DNA from: Agrobacterium tumefaciens | Lineage (GTDB): Bacteria > Pseudomonadota > Alphaproteobacteria > Rhizobiales > Rhizobiaceae | DNA length: 64,000 nt | Assembly (NCBI RefSeq): GCF_000834635.1 | Contig: NZ_JXQV01000030.1 | Location: 496,001 to 560,000, forward strand | Direction: 5' to 3' | In this document: positions 40,081 through 52,164 of the stretch, piece after piece | How positions within the stretch are numbered: position 1 is the stretch's first letter | Layout of the letters: each line of letters opens with the position of its first letter | Program-made: the position numbers and the translations under genes | Notes under the pieces: generated by a model | Told to the model about the DNA's origin: nothing | Database searches by the model: none | The model's input: only the letters and a program-made list of their open reading frames with translations

Positions 40081-42077
40081 CAGAGGGCACTCCCGAGCAT
40101 CATCCAGGTGACAAGCCCGGCAATGCCGATCAGCATCGCGAAGGCATAATGATAGAGGTAACCGGATTGCAGACGAACGACGCGGTTGGTCACATCAGCC
40201 ACGCGTGCGGCAATACCGTTAGGTCCGTAGTGGTCGATGACAGCGACATCGCCCTTTTTCCACAGGAAGCGACCGAACGCCTTAGCGGAACGAACAAAGA
40301 GGAAATCATAAAGTTCGTCAAAGTACCACTTGTTGAGCAGGAACTGGTAAAGGCCATGGTGGGTCTTTGCCAGACGCTTCGGCGTCTCAGGCGACTTGAT
40401 ATACATGTACCAGGCCGTCACAAAACCAAGTGCCATCGTGAAGAACGGGCTCCACTTGACCCACAGAGGCACGTGGTGGAACTCCTCCAGAATCTCATTG
40501 GACGGAAGCGTAAACAGGGCGCCCTTCCAGAATTCTGCATATTCATGGCCGAAGAAGTGGCCTTCGAAGGCGACGCCCGCGAAGATTGCACCAACAGTCA
40601 GAATGAACAGTGGAATCAGCATGACCATCGGCGATTCATGGACATGGTGCATGACATCAGCAGACGCGCGCGGCTTGCCGAAGAACGTCATGAATGCCAG
40701 GCGCCAGGAATAGAAGCTGGTAAACAGCGCGGCGATAACCAGAAGCGTGAAGGCGAAGCCTGCGACCGCATTGTGCGATGCATAGGCGGATTCGATGATC
40801 ACATCCTTGGAGAAGAAGCCTGCGAAACCGAACATGGTGCCCGGAATACCAACGCCAGTGAGCGCCAGTGTGCCGATCGTCATCGTCCAGAACGTGATGG
40901 GGATGTGCTTGCGCAGACCGCCCATGTGACGCATGTCCTGCTCTCCATCCACCGCGTGAATGACGGAGCCTGCGCAAAGGAACAGCAACGCTTTGAAGAA
41001 GGCGTGCGTGAAGAGATGGAACACCGCAGCACCATAGGCACCAACGCCGAGCGCAACAAACATGTAACCGAGCTGCGAACAGGTCGAATAAGCGATGACA
41101 CGCTTGATATCGTTCTGAACAAGACCCACAGTCGCCGCAAAGAAGGCGGTGATCGCGCCAATCAGAGTAACGAAGGTCAGTGCATCTGGCGACAGTTCAA
41201 AGATCGGCGACATGCGTGCGACAAGGAACACACCGGCCGTGACCATTGTTGCAGCGTGAATGAGTGCCGAAACAGGTGTCGGGCCTTCCATCGCGTCGGG
41301 CAACCAAGTGTGCAGCAGGAACTGTGCAGACTTACCCATCGAGCCCATAAAGAGCAGAAGGCAAACGCCTGTCAGCGCGTTGGCCTTGTCCAGCTGCATG
41401 CCAAACAGGTTGATGACAACATCGGTGGACGCCGCGCCATCGGCAGGCAGGTAGGTGCCTGCGGCAGCAAAGATGGTTTCGAAGTTCACCGAACCGAACA
41501 ACACGAAGAGACCGGAAATGCCGAGAATGAAGCCGAAGTCGCCGACGCGGTTGACGATGAAGGCCTTCATGGCCGCAGCCGAAGCAGACGGCTTCTTGAA
41601 CCAGAAGCCGATCAGCAGGTACGACGCCAGACCAACGCCTTCCCAGCCGAAGAACATCTGCAACAGATTATCAGATGTAACCAGCATGAGCATGGCGAAA
41701 GTGAAGAGCGACAGATAGGCAAAGAAGCGCGGACGGTGCGGATCGTGGTGCATGTACCCGATGGAGTACAGGTGAACCAGGGTCGACACGGTGTTGACGA
41801 CGACGAACATCACAGCCGTCAAGGTATCGATGCGGAACGCCCATTCGACGTCTATGCCACCGGACTGGATCCAGCGCAGCACAGTGACCTTGATGACTTC
41901 GCCGGCTTCATGGCTCAGAAGCGCGACATCGAAGAAGACGATCCACGACAAGATCGCGACGACGATCATCAGGCCGGTGGTGACATATTCCGAAGCCTTG
42001 GCGCCGATGGAGCGGCCGAAAAGGCCAGCGATCAGGAAGCCGATCAGCGGAAGAAAGACGATAGCTTTGTAGATCAT
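40080..42077 (-). CDS. nuoL: NADH-quinone oxidoreductase subunit L
   Basis: The largest antiporter-like subunit, 665 residues, with ~15 helices plus the long lateral helix at the C-terminal end. It has [37 protein letters not shown] and [20 protein letters not shown]. It lies 7 bp after nuoK. Confidence 0.96.
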   Translation of the reverse strand: MIYKAIVFLPLIGFLIAGLFGRSIGAKASEYVTTGLMIVVAILSWIVFFDVALLSHEAGEVIKVTVLRWIQSGGIDVEWAFRIDTLTAVMFVVVNTVSTLVHLYSIGYMHHDPHRPRFFAYLSLFTFAMLMLVTSDNLLQMFFGWEGVGLASYLLIGFWFKKPSASAAAMKAFIVNRVGDFGFILGISGLFVLFGSVNFETIFAAAGTYLPADGAASTDVVINLFGMQLDKANALTGVCLLLFMGSMGKSAQFLLHTWLPDAMEGPTPVSALIHAATMVTAGVFLVARMSPIFELSPDALTFVTLIGAITAFFAATVGLVQNDIKRVIAYSTCSQLGYMFVALGVGAYGAAVFHLFTHAFFKALLFLCAGSVIHAVDGEQDMRHMGGLRKHIPITFWTMTIGTLALTGVGIPGTMFGFAGFFSKDVIIESAYASHNAVAGFAFTLLVIAALFTSFYSWRLAFMTFFGKPRASADVMHHVHESPMVMLIPLFILTVGAIFAGVAFEGHFFGHEYAEFWKGALFTLPSNEILEEFHHVPLWVKWSPFFTMALGFVTAWYMYIKSPETPKRLAKTHHGLYQFLLNKWYFDELYDFLFVRSAKAFGRFLWKKGDVAVIDHYGPNGIAARVADVTNRVVRLQSGYLYHYAFAMLIGIAGLVTWMMLGSAL

Positions 42078-42084
42078 AGCCTTA

Positions 42085-42393
42085 TCAGCCCTTCATCATA
42101 TTGACGTCTTCCACGGCAATGGAACCGCGGTTGCGATAGAAGACAACGAGTATTGCAAGACCGATGGCGGCTTCCGCAGCAGCAACAGTCAGAATGAACA
42201 GCGCAAAAACCTGGCCAACAATATCGTTCAGGAAGGACGAGAACGCGACCATGTTGAGGTTAACCGCAAGCAGGATCAGTTCGATCGACATCAGGATAAC
42301 GATGACGTTCTTACGGTTCAAAAAGATACCGAAGATGCCGATCGTGAAGAGGACCGCGCTGACCGTGAGGTAATGGGAAAGACCGATTTCCAT
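42085..42393 (-). CDS. nuoK: NADH-quinone oxidoreductase subunit K
   Basis: A 102-residue three-helix subunit of the membrane arm. It contains a membrane-embedded glutamate in [15 protein letters not shown] and the second in [13 protein letters not shown], both part of the E-channel of complex I. It is 29 bp after nuoJ. Confidence 0.96.
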   Translation of the reverse strand: MEIGLSHYLTVSAVLFTIGIFGIFLNRKNVIVILMSIELILLAVNLNMVAFSSFLNDIVGQVFALFILTVAAAEAAIGLAILVVFYRNRGSIAVEDVNMMKG

Positions 42394-42422
42394 AATATGT
42401 TTTCCTTGGATCCGTTCGCGCC

Positions 42423-43037
42423 TTAGATGCCCTGACCCGGCTTGACCTTGACGGTCGTGACAGCGGTCTTGGGATCGCGACCGACCTGGGTGGCAATATC
42501 CTGCCGCTTGATATCTGTGCGGTGGCGAAGTGTCAGCACAATTGCGCCGATCATCGCAACCAGCAGCACCAGACCGGCCAACTGGAAGAAGTAAACGTAG
42601 TTGGTGTAGAGCACGTCACCGAGTGCTGCCGTATTGGCGCGCTCTGCGGGGTTCGGGATCGGCATGGTGATGGATTTCGCTGCCTGCGGATTGAGCACGC
42701 TGCCACCGACCACGATGATCAGCTCTGCCGCCAGGATGATGCCCACAAGCGCACCGATAGGCGCATATTGCAGAACGCCGGAGCGAAGTTCGGCGAAATC
42801 CACATCGAGCATCATGACGACGAAGAGGAACAGCACCGCCACAGCGCCGACATAAACGACCAGCAGGATCATGGCTAGGAATTCTGCCCCCGTCAGAAGG
42901 AAGAGCGCTGCCGCGTTGAAGAATGTCAGGATGAGGAACAACACCGAATGAACGGGGTTCTTCGAAGCGATGACCATAAACGCGGACGCAACTGCGACGA
43001 AGGCGAATATGTAAAAGAATACAGCGTGCAGACCCAT
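42423..43037 (-). CDS. nuoJ: NADH-quinone oxidoreductase subunit J
   Basis: A 204-residue membrane-arm subunit with five helices; conserved [20 protein letters not shown] and [19 protein letters not shown] (the pi-bulge helix). The C-terminal ~35 residues are soluble and end in KVKPGQGI. It is separated from nuoI by a 134-bp spacer, longer than most gaps in the operon. Confidence 0.95.
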   Translation of the reverse strand: MGLHAVFFYIFAFVAVASAFMVIASKNPVHSVLFLILTFFNAAALFLLTGAEFLAMILLVVYVGAVAVLFLFVVMMLDVDFAELRSGVLQYAPIGALVGIILAAELIIVVGGSVLNPQAAKSITMPIPNPAERANTAALGDVLYTNYVYFFQLAGLVLLVAMIGAIVLTLRHRTDIKRQDIATQVGRDPKTAVTTVKVKPGQGI

Positions 43038-43171
43038 GTTGGTGCCTTTTTGTCCTCACCGGACAAACACGGCCGAAAAGCCGTATGCCCGTTTTATTCC
43101 CGTCAGCGAAAACCGACAGGCAGTGACTGTTTTACCCACTTCAAAGCAACGCTTCGAAACAAGGATGTGCC

Positions 43172-43663
43172 TTAACGGTAAGGCGCATCCAGAGCAAGGT
43201 TGCGAGCGATTTCGCGTTCCCAGCGGTCGCCATTATCGAGAAGCCGCTGCTTGTCGAAATACAGCTCCTCGCGGGTCTCTGTTGCGAATTCGAAATTTGG
43301 ACCTTCAACGATCGCATCAACCGGGCACGCTTCCTGGCAGAAGCCGCAATAAATGCACTTTACCATGTCGATATCGTAACGAACCGTGCGGCGCGTGCCA
43401 TCGTTGCGGCGCGGGCCTGCTTCGATGGTTATCGCCTGGGCAGGACAGATCGCTTCGCACAGCTTGCAAGCGATGCAGCGTTCTTCGCCATTGGGATAAC
43501 GACGAAGTGCATGCTCACCGCGAAAGCGCGGGCTGACCGGGCCTTTTTCGAATGGATAGTTCACCGTTGCCTTCTGTTTGAAGAAGTGGCGCATCGTCAA
43601 GAAGAACGCGCCTACGAATTCCTTGAGGAACAGCGAATTGACGGCTTGTGAAAGACTGGCCAT
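43172..43663 (-). CDS. nuoI: NADH-quinone oxidoreductase subunit I
   Basis: A 163-residue subunit holding iron-sulfur clusters N6a and N6b, with two 4Fe-4S motifs [16 protein letters not shown] and [16 protein letters not shown]. The start at 43663 ([16 protein letters not shown]) is the family start; the longer open frame to 43780 overlaps nuoH and is rejected. Confidence 0.96.
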   Translation of the reverse strand: MASLSQAVNSLFLKEFVGAFFLTMRHFFKQKATVNYPFEKGPVSPRFRGEHALRRYPNGEERCIACKLCEAICPAQAITIEAGPRRNDGTRRTVRYDIDMVKCIYCGFCQEACPVDAIVEGPNFEFATETREELYFDKQRLLDNGDRWEREIARNLALDAPYR

Positions 43664-43701
43664 CTCAACCTCCAAATCTGCAAGCGTGGACTGCGGACAT
43701 C

Positions 43702-44745
43702 TTATGCCCCCCCCGTCAGCTTGAGTACGAATGCAACAATAATAACCATGGCGAGTGACAGAGGCAGGAAGACCTTCCAACCAAGACGCATCAACTGGTC
43801 ATAGCGGTAACGTGGGACGAATGCCTTCACCAAGCCGAACATGAAGAAGACCATGCCGCCCTTGAGGATGAACCAGATGATACCCGGTACCCAGTTGAGG
43901 AACCACACATCGACGATCGGCAGCCAGCCACCAAGGAAAAGGATGGTCGTCAGGCAGCACATCAGAACAATGGCAGCATACTCCCCCAACATGAACATCA
44001 TGTACGGAGTGGAGCCATACTCCACCATGTGACCCGCGACAAGTTCCGATTCAGCTTCCGGCAAATCGAACGGTGGACGGTTTGTTTCCGCCAGGGACGA
44101 GATGAAGAAGATGATGAACATAGGGAACAGCGGCAACCAGTGCCAGTCCAGGAAGGATGATGGCAGGCCAAGCGATGTGCCGATGCCTGTGTGCTGAGCA
44201 TTGACGATATCTGTTAGGTTCAACGAACCAACGCAGAGCAGAACGGTGACAATAACGAGGCCGATGGAGACTTCGTAGGACACCATCTGTGCGGCAGAAC
44301 GAAGCGCGCCGAGGAAAGGATATTTCGAGTTCGACGCCCAGCCACCCATGATGATGCCATAGACTTCGAGCGACGAGATCGCGAAGATGTAGAGAATGCC
44401 GACATTGATATTGGCAATCACCCAACCATCCGCAAACGGGATGACGGCGTAAGTTGCCAGCGCCAGCGTCACGGCAACCAGCGGAGCCAGCAGGAACACT
44501 GCCTTGTTGGCGCCCGATGGGATGACCGGCTCTTTCAGAATGAACTTCAAAAGGTCGGCGAACGACTGGAAGAGACCGAAAGGACCAACAACGTTGGGAC
44601 CACGGCGCAACTGTACGGCAGCCCAGATCTTACGGTCTGCGAGAAGAAGGAAGGCGATCGACACCAACAGCAAAACGAGAAGCAGCAGAGACTGGCCGAC
44701 AATAATCAGCGCTGGCCAGACGTAGCTCCAGAAAAACGAGTCCAT
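43702..44745 (-). CDS. nuoH: NADH-quinone oxidoreductase subunit H
   Basis: A 347-residue membrane subunit forming part of the quinone chamber. Conserved loops are [19 protein letters not shown] and [21 protein letters not shown]. It is 12 bp after nuoG. Confidence 0.96.
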   Translation of the reverse strand: MDSFFWSYVWPALIIVGQSLLLLVLLLVSIAFLLLADRKIWAAVQLRRGPNVVGPFGLFQSFADLLKFILKEPVIPSGANKAVFLLAPLVAVTLALATYAVIPFADGWVIANINVGILYIFAISSLEVYGIIMGGWASNSKYPFLGALRSAAQMVSYEVSIGLVIVTVLLCVGSLNLTDIVNAQHTGIGTSLGLPSSFLDWHWLPLFPMFIIFFISSLAETNRPPFDLPEAESELVAGHMVEYGSTPYMMFMLGEYAAIVLMCCLTTILFLGGWLPIVDVWFLNWVPGIIWFILKGGMVFFMFGLVKAFVPRYRYDQLMRLGWKVFLPLSLAMVIIVAFVLKLTGGA

Positions 44746-44757
44746 AATCCCCTACCC

Positions 44758-46839
44758 TTACTCTGCCGCAGCCTTGAAGTTGTTGCGGGCCAATGCGGAA
44801 CACTCGGCCATGACGGCAGACGCTCTCGCAATCGGGTTCGTCAAATAAAAGTCCTTAACCGGCGAAGCAAAACCCGCCTTGGACAAAGTTCCAGCCTTTG
44901 CCGCCAGCGCCTCGAGATCCGCCCCGTTGGCGACAGCAATCTCATCAGCATCAGCAAAATGCGGATGCGCAATGTACAGCTGAGCGCGCAGTACCGAAAG
45001 CGAATCGAATGGCAGCTTCTTGCCGAGAACATCGGAAAGCGCACGCAGGATCGCCCAGTCTTCACGGGCTTCACCAGGTGCAAAACCGGCGCGATTGCCC
45101 ATCTGGACGCGACCTTCGGTGTTGACCCAGATACCTGATTTTTCGGTATAGGCAGCACCAGGCAGAATGACATCGGCAGCCATTGCGCCAGCGTCACCAT
45201 GCGACCCGATGTAAACGGTGAGCTTTGCTGCCTTGGCAGAGAGGTCGATCTCATCTGCACCAAGAAGGAAAAGAACCTCCGAAGATGCAACGATGGACGC
45301 TGCGTTGGCAGACTTGTCTGCAGGAACGAAACCAATGTCCAGACCACCAACGCGAGCAGCAGCCGTGTGAAGAACAGAGAAGCCGTTCCACTCAGCAGAT
45401 ACAGCGCCTACGGAAACGGCGAGCTTTGCCGCAGCGCCTAGAACAGCCGCACCATCTTCGCGTGACAAGGCACCCTGCCCTACAATGATGAGCGGGTTCT
45501 TCGCGGCCTTCAGCTTTTCGATGAAGCTATGTCCACCGCTGACCAGATCAGACAAAGTATCCGTTCCAGAGCCGAGATATTCGTAATCATAACGCAATTC
45601 GCCAGCTTCGCCGATCACACCAATTGGGAAACCGCCGCGACGCCAGCGCTTGCGGATGCGCGCGTTGAGAACGGCACCTTCGAAACGCGGGTTCGAGCCG
45701 ATGATGAGGAGAGCGTCGGCATTCTCGATGCCTTCGATCGTGGCGTTGAACAGGTAGCTCGCGCGACCCAGCGATGGATCAAGGGCTGCGCCATCCTGAC
45801 GGCAGTCGACGTTTGTGGAGCCGAGAGACGCCAACAGCGACTTCAGCGCAAACATTTCCTCGACTGTGGACAGATCGCCAGCAATTGCGCCGATCTTTTC
45901 GCCCGATGTCGAAGCCATAGCGGCCTTGATCGCACCAAAAGCCTCCCCCCATGTGGCGGGCTGCAAGCGGCCACCCTTGCGGACGTAAGGCTTGTCGAGA
46001 CGCTGCGTTTTCAAGCCATCCCAGATGAAGCGGCTCTTGTCGGAAATCCACTCTTCGTTGATCGCCTCGTTGACACGCGGCATGACGCGCATGACTTCGC
46101 GGCCACGGGTATCCACACGGATCGCAGAACCAAGGGCATCCATCACGTCGATGGTTTCGGTCTTGCCGAGTTCCCATGGACGGGCGGTGAAGGCGAATGG
46201 CTTTGATGTCAGCGCACCAACCGGGCAAAGATCGACAACGTTGCCCTGAAGCTCAGACGTCATCGCCTGCTCAAGATACGTCGTGATTTCAGCATCTTCG
46301 CCACGGCCGATGAGGCCGAGTTCGGAAATGCCAGCAACTTCCGTGGTGAAACGAACGCAGCGCGTGCAGTGAATGCAGCGGTTCATGACCGTTTTGACGA
46401 GCGGCCCGATGTACTTGTCCTCAACGGCGCGCTTGTTTTCAGAGTAACGCGAGCCAGGAATACCAAAGGCCATGGCCTGGTCCTGAAGGTCGCATTCGCC
46501 ACCCTGGTCGCAGATGGGACAATCGAGCGGATGGTTGATGAGAAGAAATTCCATCACGCCTTCGCGGGCCTTCTTGACCATAGGCGTATTGGTGAAAACT
46601 TCTGGCAGTTCGCCATTGGGGCCACCGCGAATATCGCGCACGCCCATAGCGCAAGATGCCGCAGGCTTTGGCGGCCCGCCCTTCACCTCGATGAGACACA
46701 TGCGGCAATTGCCCGCGACCGACAAACGCTCGTGGAAACAAAAGCGAGGAACTTCGGCACCAGCCTCCTCACACGCCTGCAACAGCGTGAAATGATCTGG
46801 GACTTCGATCTCTTTACCGTCAACCTTGAGCTTTGTCAT
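44758..46839 (-). CDS. nuoG: NADH-quinone oxidoreductase subunit G
   Basis: A 693-residue hydrophilic subunit. The N-terminal 2Fe-2S domain has CFHERLSVAGNCRMCLIEV, then HPLDCPICDQGGECDLQD and the 4Fe-4S CIHCTRCVRF; the C-terminal two thirds are molybdopterin-oxidoreductase-like but degenerate. Start ATG 46839 (MTKLKVDGKEIEVPD) is the family start; the extension to 46911 is rejected. A 173-bp spacer separates it from nuoF. Confidence 0.96.
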   Translation of the reverse strand: MTKLKVDGKEIEVPDHFTLLQACEEAGAEVPRFCFHERLSVAGNCRMCLIEVKGGPPKPAASCAMGVRDIRGGPNGELPEVFTNTPMVKKAREGVMEFLLINHPLDCPICDQGGECDLQDQAMAFGIPGSRYSENKRAVEDKYIGPLVKTVMNRCIHCTRCVRFTTEVAGISELGLIGRGEDAEITTYLEQAMTSELQGNVVDLCPVGALTSKPFAFTARPWELGKTETIDVMDALGSAIRVDTRGREVMRVMPRVNEAINEEWISDKSRFIWDGLKTQRLDKPYVRKGGRLQPATWGEAFGAIKAAMASTSGEKIGAIAGDLSTVEEMFALKSLLASLGSTNVDCRQDGAALDPSLGRASYLFNATIEGIENADALLIIGSNPRFEGAVLNARIRKRWRRGGFPIGVIGEAGELRYDYEYLGSGTDTLSDLVSGGHSFIEKLKAAKNPLIIVGQGALSREDGAAVLGAAAKLAVSVGAVSAEWNGFSVLHTAAARVGGLDIGFVPADKSANAASIVASSEVLFLLGADEIDLSAKAAKLTVYIGSHGDAGAMAADVILPGAAYTEKSGIWVNTEGRVQMGNRAGFAPGEAREDWAILRALSDVLGKKLPFDSLSVLRAQLYIAHPHFADADEIAVANGADLEALAAKAGTLSKAGFASPVKDFYLTNPIARASAVMAECSALARNNFKAAAE

Positions 46840-47012
46840 GGTCCTACTTACGTCCTGTTGCCTGTCCGTCCCGCACCGTCTGATGCGTTCCGCAACAAAT
46901 CCTGATGACATCGAGCAGACTCAAAATCCGCAAGACGCTTTAACGATATAAGGGACCGGTACACCCGATCCCCGCCTCTCGCAACACCCTTCGGGCGTTA
47001 CTTTGGCCGGTG

Positions 47013-48317
47013 TTACTCGGCAGCCTCAAGCACAGCGCCGTCATCCATGGCCCTGTAGGTATATTCGTCGATCCGCTTTTCGATTTCCGGACGGAAATTG
47101 CGAATCAATGCCTGAACTGGCCATGCAGCAGCATCGCCGAGCGCACAGATGGTGTGGCCTTCGATTTGCTTGGTGACTTCAAACAGCATGTCGATTTCAC
47201 GCTTCTGCGCGTTGCCCTTGACCATGCGTTCCAGCACGCGCCACATCCAGCCCGTGCCTTCGCGGCAAGGGGTGCACTGGCCACAGCTTTCATGCTTGAA
47301 GAACGCCGCGATGCGGGCAATGGCCTTGATGACGTCGGTGGACTTGTCCATGACGATCATGCCGCCGGTGCCGAAGGACGACTTCACTTCACGCATGCCA
47401 TCGAAATCCATGATGGCATCCTTCATGTCCTCACCGCGAACGATGGGGCACGATGCGCCGCCTGGAATGACGCCGAGAAGATTATCCCATCCGCCACGAA
47501 TGCCACCACAGTGACGCTCGATCAGTTCTTTGAACGAAAGGCCCAAAGCATCTTCGAAGGTGCAGGGACGCTCGACGTGACCTGAAACCATGAACAATTT
47601 CGTGCCAACATTGTTCGGGCGGCCAATGGAGGAGAACCAGGACGCGCCACGACGTAAGATTGTCGGGGCAACGGCGATGGACTCGACATTGTTGACCGTC
47701 GTCGGGCAGCCGTAGAGGCCCATATTGGCCGGGAATGGAGGCTTAAGGCGCGGCTGGCCCTTCTTGCCTTCAAGGCTTTCGAGCAGTGCCGTTTCCTCGC
47801 CACAGATATATGCACCTGCGCCATGGTGGACGTAGATATCGAAATCCCAGCCGTTCTTGTTGTTTGTGCCCAGCAGACCGGCATCGTAGCACTCGTCGAT
47901 TGCTGCCTGAAGCGCTTCGCGTTCGCGCATATACTCACCGCGAACATAAATATAAGCAGTATGCGCGCCCATGGCGAAACCGGCGATCACGCAGCCTTCG
48001 ATCAGCGTGTGCGGATCGTGGCGCAGGATTTCGCGATCCTTGCAGGTGCCTGGCTCAGATTCGTCGGCATTGACCACGAGATAGTGTGGACGGCCATCGC
48101 TCTCCTTGGGCATGAAGGACCATTTGAGGCCAGTCGGGAAGCCCGCACCACCACGACCACGAAGGCCGGACGCCTTCATTTCGTTGATGATCCAGTCACG
48201 GCCCTTTTCGATGATCTGCTTGGTGCCATCCCAATGTCCGCGCGCAAGAACGCCTTTCAGAGAGGTGTCCTTGAGGCCGTAGAGATTGGTAAAGATGCGA
48301 TCCTGATCTTTTAACAT
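47013..48317 (-). CDS. nuoF: NADH-quinone oxidoreductase subunit F
   Basis: The NADH- and FMN-binding subunit, 434 residues. FMN loop [17 protein letters not shown] loop [19 protein letters not shown] and 4Fe-4S motif [15 protein letters not shown] are all intact. It begins 10 bp after nuoE. Confidence 0.97.
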   Translation of the reverse strand: MLKDQDRIFTNLYGLKDTSLKGVLARGHWDGTKQIIEKGRDWIINEMKASGLRGRGGAGFPTGLKWSFMPKESDGRPHYLVVNADESEPGTCKDREILRHDPHTLIEGCVIAGFAMGAHTAYIYVRGEYMREREALQAAIDECYDAGLLGTNNKNGWDFDIYVHHGAGAYICGEETALLESLEGKKGQPRLKPPFPANMGLYGCPTTVNNVESIAVAPTILRRGASWFSSIGRPNNVGTKLFMVSGHVERPCTFEDALGLSFKELIERHCGGIRGGWDNLLGVIPGGASCPIVRGEDMKDAIMDFDGMREVKSSFGTGGMIVMDKSTDVIKAIARIAAFFKHESCGQCTPCREGTGWMWRVLERMVKGNAQKREIDMLFEVTKQIEGHTICALGDAAAWPVQALIRNFRPEIEKRIDEYTYRAMDDGAVLEAAE

Positions 48318-48327
48318 GCTTGACCTC

Positions 48328-49146
48328 TCACTGCGGCTTCTTGCCGGAGTTTTCCTTCTCGACAGCCTTGACGTTCGCCTCTGCTGCCTTCGGGTCCGTT
48401 ACGGGTGTCTTGAGCTTCGGATCAGTCTCCGGCGCGTCGGTTTTCGGCTTTGCAGCATTGGAAGGCGGCGTTGGCGCTGCGGCGTCAGCAGCTGGCGATT
48501 CCGCTGGCTTGTCGAGGTTAGAACGATCCGGCTTTGTCTCTTCCGTCAAGGTGGTGAGACCACCGATCGGAGCGGACAGATGGCGGTCGATCTGCGGACC
48601 TGGCTTGACGGTATCGCCCTTGCCTGCCTCAAATGTATCAATAATTTCTTCCAGCCTCTCCGGCGTCAGGTCCTCATAGGCATCCTTGAAGATGATGACC
48701 ATAGGCGCGTTGACGCAGGCACCCTGACATTCCACTTCTTCCCACGAAAGCGTACCGCTTTCATTGGGCGTGAGCGGATCATGGTGGATTTTGTGGCGAC
48801 AGACATCCATCAGCGCTTCAGAGCCGCGCAGCATGCAGGGCGTTGTGCCGCAGACCTGAATATGCGCACGGGTACCAACTGGTTTCAGCTGGAACTGCGT
48901 ATAGAAAGTCGCAACCTCAAGCACGCGGATATAGGCCATATCCAACATGTCGGCGATCTTCTCGATGCAGGCGCGGGTGACCCAGCCATCCTGCTCCTGA
49001 GCGCGCATCAGCAACGGAATGACCGCTGACTGCTGGCGTCCCTGAGGATACTTCTGGATCGTTTTTTCCGCCCACGCGCTATTGTCCGCGTTAAACGCGA
49101 ACCCTGCGGGCTGGAACTGGTCTTCGGCTAGTCGACGAACGGACAT
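48328..49146 (-). CDS. nuoE: NADH-quinone oxidoreductase subunit E with extended C-terminal tail
   Basis: The 2Fe-2S (N1a) subunit. Of its 272 residues the first ~165 form the thioredoxin-like core, with cysteine ligands in [11 protein letters not shown] and [11 protein letters not shown]. The last ~75 residues are low-complexity, rich in Ala, Pro, Lys and Asp ([13 protein letters not shown]), with no fold. E. coli NuoE is only ~165 residues, so the tail is an addition. It is 16 bp after the small exported-protein gene. Confidence 0.95.
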   Translation of the reverse strand: MSVRRLAEDQFQPAGFAFNADNSAWAEKTIQKYPQGRQQSAVIPLLMRAQEQDGWVTRACIEKIADMLDMAYIRVLEVATFYTQFQLKPVGTRAHIQVCGTTPCMLRGSEALMDVCRHKIHHDPLTPNESGTLSWEEVECQGACVNAPMVIIFKDAYEDLTPERLEEIIDTFEAGKGDTVKPGPQIDRHLSAPIGGLTTLTEETKPDRSNLDKPAESPAADAAAPTPPSNAAKPKTDAPETDPKLKTPVTDPKAAEANVKAVEKENSGKKPQ

Positions 49147-49162
49147 ACTACCTCACGCCCCA

Positions 49163-49417
49163 TCAGTTTAACGACTCGCACCGCGATCTCGTCACCGTGA
49201 CGAATTCGCAGGCATAGGCCGTTTTGTCTTTTTGCATGAACACAATAAATTTTCCGCCATTGGGAAGAGATGATTTGATCTCGTATCCCTGTGACAGAAG
49301 TTGCTTGACAGAAGATGAACCGCCGCCTGCCTGCGAAGAAACACCCACATCCGCCGTCTGGGCGAATACGGGTGCCGTCGCGGCAACAAAAGCCGATATG
49401 GCCAGCGGCAATCTCAT
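49163..49417 (-). CDS. small exported protein between nuoD and nuoE
   Basis: An 84-residue protein with a signal peptide ([21 protein letters not shown], likely cut after FAQ) and a compact mature part, LLSQGYEIKSSLPNGGKFIV then FMQKDKTAYACEFVTVTRSR, two cysteines. Its ATG overlaps the nuoD stop by one base, so it is translated as part of the operon. I do not recognise a named family. It is not a core complex I subunit. A periplasmic accessory role is possible but unproven. Confidence 0.75.
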   Translation of the reverse strand: MRLPLAISAFVAATAPVFAQTADVGVSSQAGGGSSSVKQLLSQGYEIKSSLPNGGKFIVFMQKDKTAYACEFVTVTRSRCESLN

Positions 49418-50607
49418 CAGCGGTCAACCTCCCCGAACACGATGTCCAGAGAGCCGAGAACAGCCGTCACGTCAGCAAGCTGATGGCCTTTGCAAAGGTA
49501 ATCCATGGCTGCCAGATGTGCAAAGCCCGGAGCGCGGATCTTGCAGCGATAAGGCTTGTTGGAACCATCGGCGACGACATACACGCCGAACTCGCCCTTG
49601 GGCGCTTCGACCGCTGCATACACTTCGCCGGCGGGAACGTGATAGCCTTCAGTGTAAAGTTTGAAGTGGTGGATGAGCGCTTCCATCGAACGCTTCATCT
49701 CGCCACGCTTTGGCGGAACAACCTTGCCATCGAGCGATGACACGGCGCCCACACGGTGCTTGCCCTGCAAAAGCTCGACGCACTGCTTCATGATCTTGAT
49801 CGATTCGCGCATTTCCTGCATGCGGATCAAATAACGGTCATAGCAATCGCCGTTCTTGCCCACAGGAATGTCGAATTCGAGATCGGAATAGCACTCGTAA
49901 GGCTGTGCGCGACGCAAATCCCATGCAGCGCCTGAGCCGCGAACCATGACACCTGTAAAGCCCCATGCAAATGCATCTTCAAGCGACACGACGCCAATAT
50001 CGACGTTACGCTGCTTGTAGATGCGGTTCTCGGTCAACAGACCCTCGACATTGTCAAGGAACGTGATGAAGGGATCGCACCACTTGCCGATATCATCGAC
50101 AAGCTCTGGCGGCAGGTCCTGGTGAACGCCACCCGGACGGAAATAGGCAGCATGGAGACGTGCGCCGGAAGCCCGCTCGTAAAACACCATGAGCTTTTCG
50201 CGCTCTTCAAAGCCCCAGACCGGCGGCGTCATGGCGCCAACGTCCATAGCCTGGGTCGTGACGTTCATGATGTGCGACAGAATACGGCCGATTTCCGAGA
50301 AAAGAACGCGGATCAACTGGCCGCGCATCGGGATCTCAAGACCCAGCAGCTTCTCGACGGCAAGCGCGAAAGCATGCTCCTGGTTCATAGGCGCGACGTA
50401 ATCCAGCCGGTCGAAGTAAGGCAGTGCCTGAAGATAGGTCTTGCTTTCGATCAGCTTTTCCGTGCCGCGATGCAACAGGCCAATATGCGGATCAACGCGC
50501 TCAACGACTTCGCCGTCGAGTTCAAGAACGAGACGCAACACGCCGTGCGCAGACGGGTGTTCCGGGCCGAAGTTGATCGTAAAATTGCGGACATTATGCT
50601 CTGTCAT
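49417..50607 (-). CDS. nuoD: NADH-quinone oxidoreductase subunit D
   Basis: A 396-residue subunit forming the quinone-binding site with NuoB. It has [20 protein letters not shown] at the start, [19 protein letters not shown], and the closing DIVFGEVDR. It overlaps nuoC by 4 bp. Confidence 0.97.
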   Translation of the reverse strand: MTEHNVRNFTINFGPEHPSAHGVLRLVLELDGEVVERVDPHIGLLHRGTEKLIESKTYLQALPYFDRLDYVAPMNQEHAFALAVEKLLGLEIPMRGQLIRVLFSEIGRILSHIMNVTTQAMDVGAMTPPVWGFEEREKLMVFYERASGARLHAAYFRPGGVHQDLPPELVDDIGKWCDPFITFLDNVEGLLTENRIYKQRNVDIGVVSLEDAFAWGFTGVMVRGSGAAWDLRRAQPYECYSDLEFDIPVGKNGDCYDRYLIRMQEMRESIKIMKQCVELLQGKHRVGAVSSLDGKVVPPKRGEMKRSMEALIHHFKLYTEGYHVPAGEVYAAVEAPKGEFGVYVVADGSNKPYRCKIRAPGFAHLAAMDYLCKGHQLADVTAVLGSLDIVFGEVDR

Positions 50608-51206
50608 GGCTTTGCCTTTTCATCGCCCGGAAGAACATAATCTGTTCCTTCCCAAGGGGAGAGAAAGTCGAAATTGCGGAATTCCTGCTTCAGCTCGACT
50701 GGCTCGTAAAGAACGCGCTTCAGAACATCGTCATAGCGCACTTCCACAAAGCCCGTGAGCGGAAAATCCTTGCGCAGCGGATGACCTTCAAAGCCGTAAT
50801 CGGTCAGAATGCGGCGCAGGTCCGAATGGCCTTCAAACGGAATGCCATACATGTCCCAAGCTTCGCGCTCGAACCACTCCGCACCAATAAAGACTGACGT
50901 GGCCGATGAAACGGCTTCGTCTTCGGCGACCTGGAGCTTGACGCGAACACGCAAGTTCTGGCGCGGCGATAGCAGATGATAGACAACGTCGAAACGCTTC
51001 TCGCGTGTCGGCCAGTCAACGCCACAGATATCGATGATGTTCACAAAACCGCACTGCACGTCATCGCGCAGGAATGTCAGAAGCGCGATGATGCGCTCCG
51101 GCGTCGTGTTCAACGTCAGTTCGCCATAGGCAATGGCCGACGATTCCAGCAGGGAACCGCGCGCTTCATTGATGTAGGCGGCAAGATCGTTAAGAGCTTC
51201 GCTCAT
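50604..51206 (-). CDS. nuoC: NADH-quinone oxidoreductase subunit C
   Basis: A 200-residue peripheral-arm subunit, separate from NuoD here (they are fused in E. coli). It has [40 protein letters not shown] and [20 protein letters not shown], the standard 30-kDa signature. It is 20 bp after nuoB. Confidence 0.96.
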   Translation of the reverse strand: MSEALNDLAAYINEARGSLLESSAIAYGELTLNTTPERIIALLTFLRDDVQCGFVNIIDICGVDWPTREKRFDVVYHLLSPRQNLRVRVKLQVAEDEAVSSATSVFIGAEWFEREAWDMYGIPFEGHSDLRRILTDYGFEGHPLRKDFPLTGFVEVRYDDVLKRVLYEPVELKQEFRNFDFLSPWEGTDYVLPGDEKAKP

Positions 51207-51226
51207 TGCTTCTCTGTCCTCTGCCC

Positions 51227-51808
51227 TTAACGCTCGATCGTACCGGTACGCCGGATCTTCTTTTGCAGCAGCAGCACGCCGTAAAGCAGTGCTTCTGCCG
51301 TGGGGGGACAGCCCGGCACGTAAATATCGACCGGCACCACGCGGTCACAGCCACGCACCACGGAATAAGAGTAGTGGTAATACCCGCCACCATTTGCGCA
51401 GGAGCCCATCGAAATAACGTAACGAGGCTCAGGCATCTGGTCATAGACCTTGCGGAGCGCAGGCGCCATCTTGTTGGTCAGCGTACCGGCTACGATCATA
51501 ACGTCAGACTGGCGCGGCGAAGCGCGTGGAGCAACACCAAAGCGCTCCATGTCATAACGTGGACCGGAAGCCTGCATGAGACCTTCGACAGCACAGCATG
51601 CCAGACCGAACTGCATCCACATCAAGGAGCCGGTACGGGCCCAAGTGATGAGTTCGTCCGTGGATGTAACGAGAAAGCCCTTGTCGGCAAGCTCGTCGTT
51701 GATTTCAGTAAAGTAACCATCATCACTGCCAACAGGCTTGCCTGTGGCGGGATCGATAATACCCCTGGGCTTAGGTGCGACAAGCGTGTCGTTTTGAACT
51801 ACGCCCAT
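51227..51808 (-). CDS. nuoB: NADH-quinone oxidoreductase subunit B
   Basis: A 193-residue subunit carrying cluster N2, the electron donor to quinone. The tandem cysteines [10 protein letters not shown] and the distal [20 protein letters not shown] and [14 protein letters not shown] provide the ligands. ATG 51808 is used because nuoA ends there (10-bp overlap); the longer frame (MEEGGTG) reads into nuoA. Confidence 0.96.
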   Translation of the reverse strand: MGVVQNDTLVAPKPRGIIDPATGKPVGSDDGYFTEINDELADKGFLVTSTDELITWARTGSLMWMQFGLACCAVEGLMQASGPRYDMERFGVAPRASPRQSDVMIVAGTLTNKMAPALRKVYDQMPEPRYVISMGSCANGGGYYHYSYSVVRGCDRVVPVDIYVPGCPPTAEALLYGVLLLQKKIRRTGTIER

Positions 51809-52164
51809 TCCAGTGCCCCCTTCTTCCATTCATAAATAAAGCCGATGGTGAGAACACCCAGGAATACCATCATGGACCAGAAACCGAACCAACCGATTTC
51901 ACCGAAGGACACTGCCCACGGGAACAGGAAAGCGACTTCAAGGTCGAAGATGATAAACAGGATCGACACCAGATAGAACCGAATATCGAACTTCATGCGC
52001 GCATCATCAAACGCATTAAAGCCGCACTCGAAAGCGGATAGCTTTTCCGGATCGGGGTTCTTGTAGGCAACAGCGAAAGGCGCAATCAACAGCGCCAAAC
52101 CGATGACAAGCGCGATACCAATGAAGATTGCGATCGGAATGTAGGAACTGAGGAGTTCAGTCAT
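51799..52164 (-). CDS. nuoA: NADH-quinone oxidoreductase subunit A
   Basis: A 121-residue three-helix membrane subunit. It has the loop [21 protein letters not shown] with the conserved Cys and the acidic helix [18 protein letters not shown]. It is the first gene of the nuo operon. The start ATG 52164 begins [16 protein letters not shown]; upstream frame to 52293 is not family-like. Confidence 0.96.
   Translation of the reverse strand: MTELLSSYIPIAIFIGIALVIGLALLIAPFAVAYKNPDPEKLSAFECGFNAFDDARMKFDIRFYLVSILFIIFDLEVAFLFPWAVSFGEIGWFGFWSMMVFLGVLTIGFIYEWKKGALEWA

Noticed and set aside
40149-42104. A 651-codon open frame on the + strand opposite nuoL
   Set aside because: A codon-bias shadow of nuoL. 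Composition rich in His/Arg/Glu with no domain, and it lies wholly antisense to a well-conserved gene.
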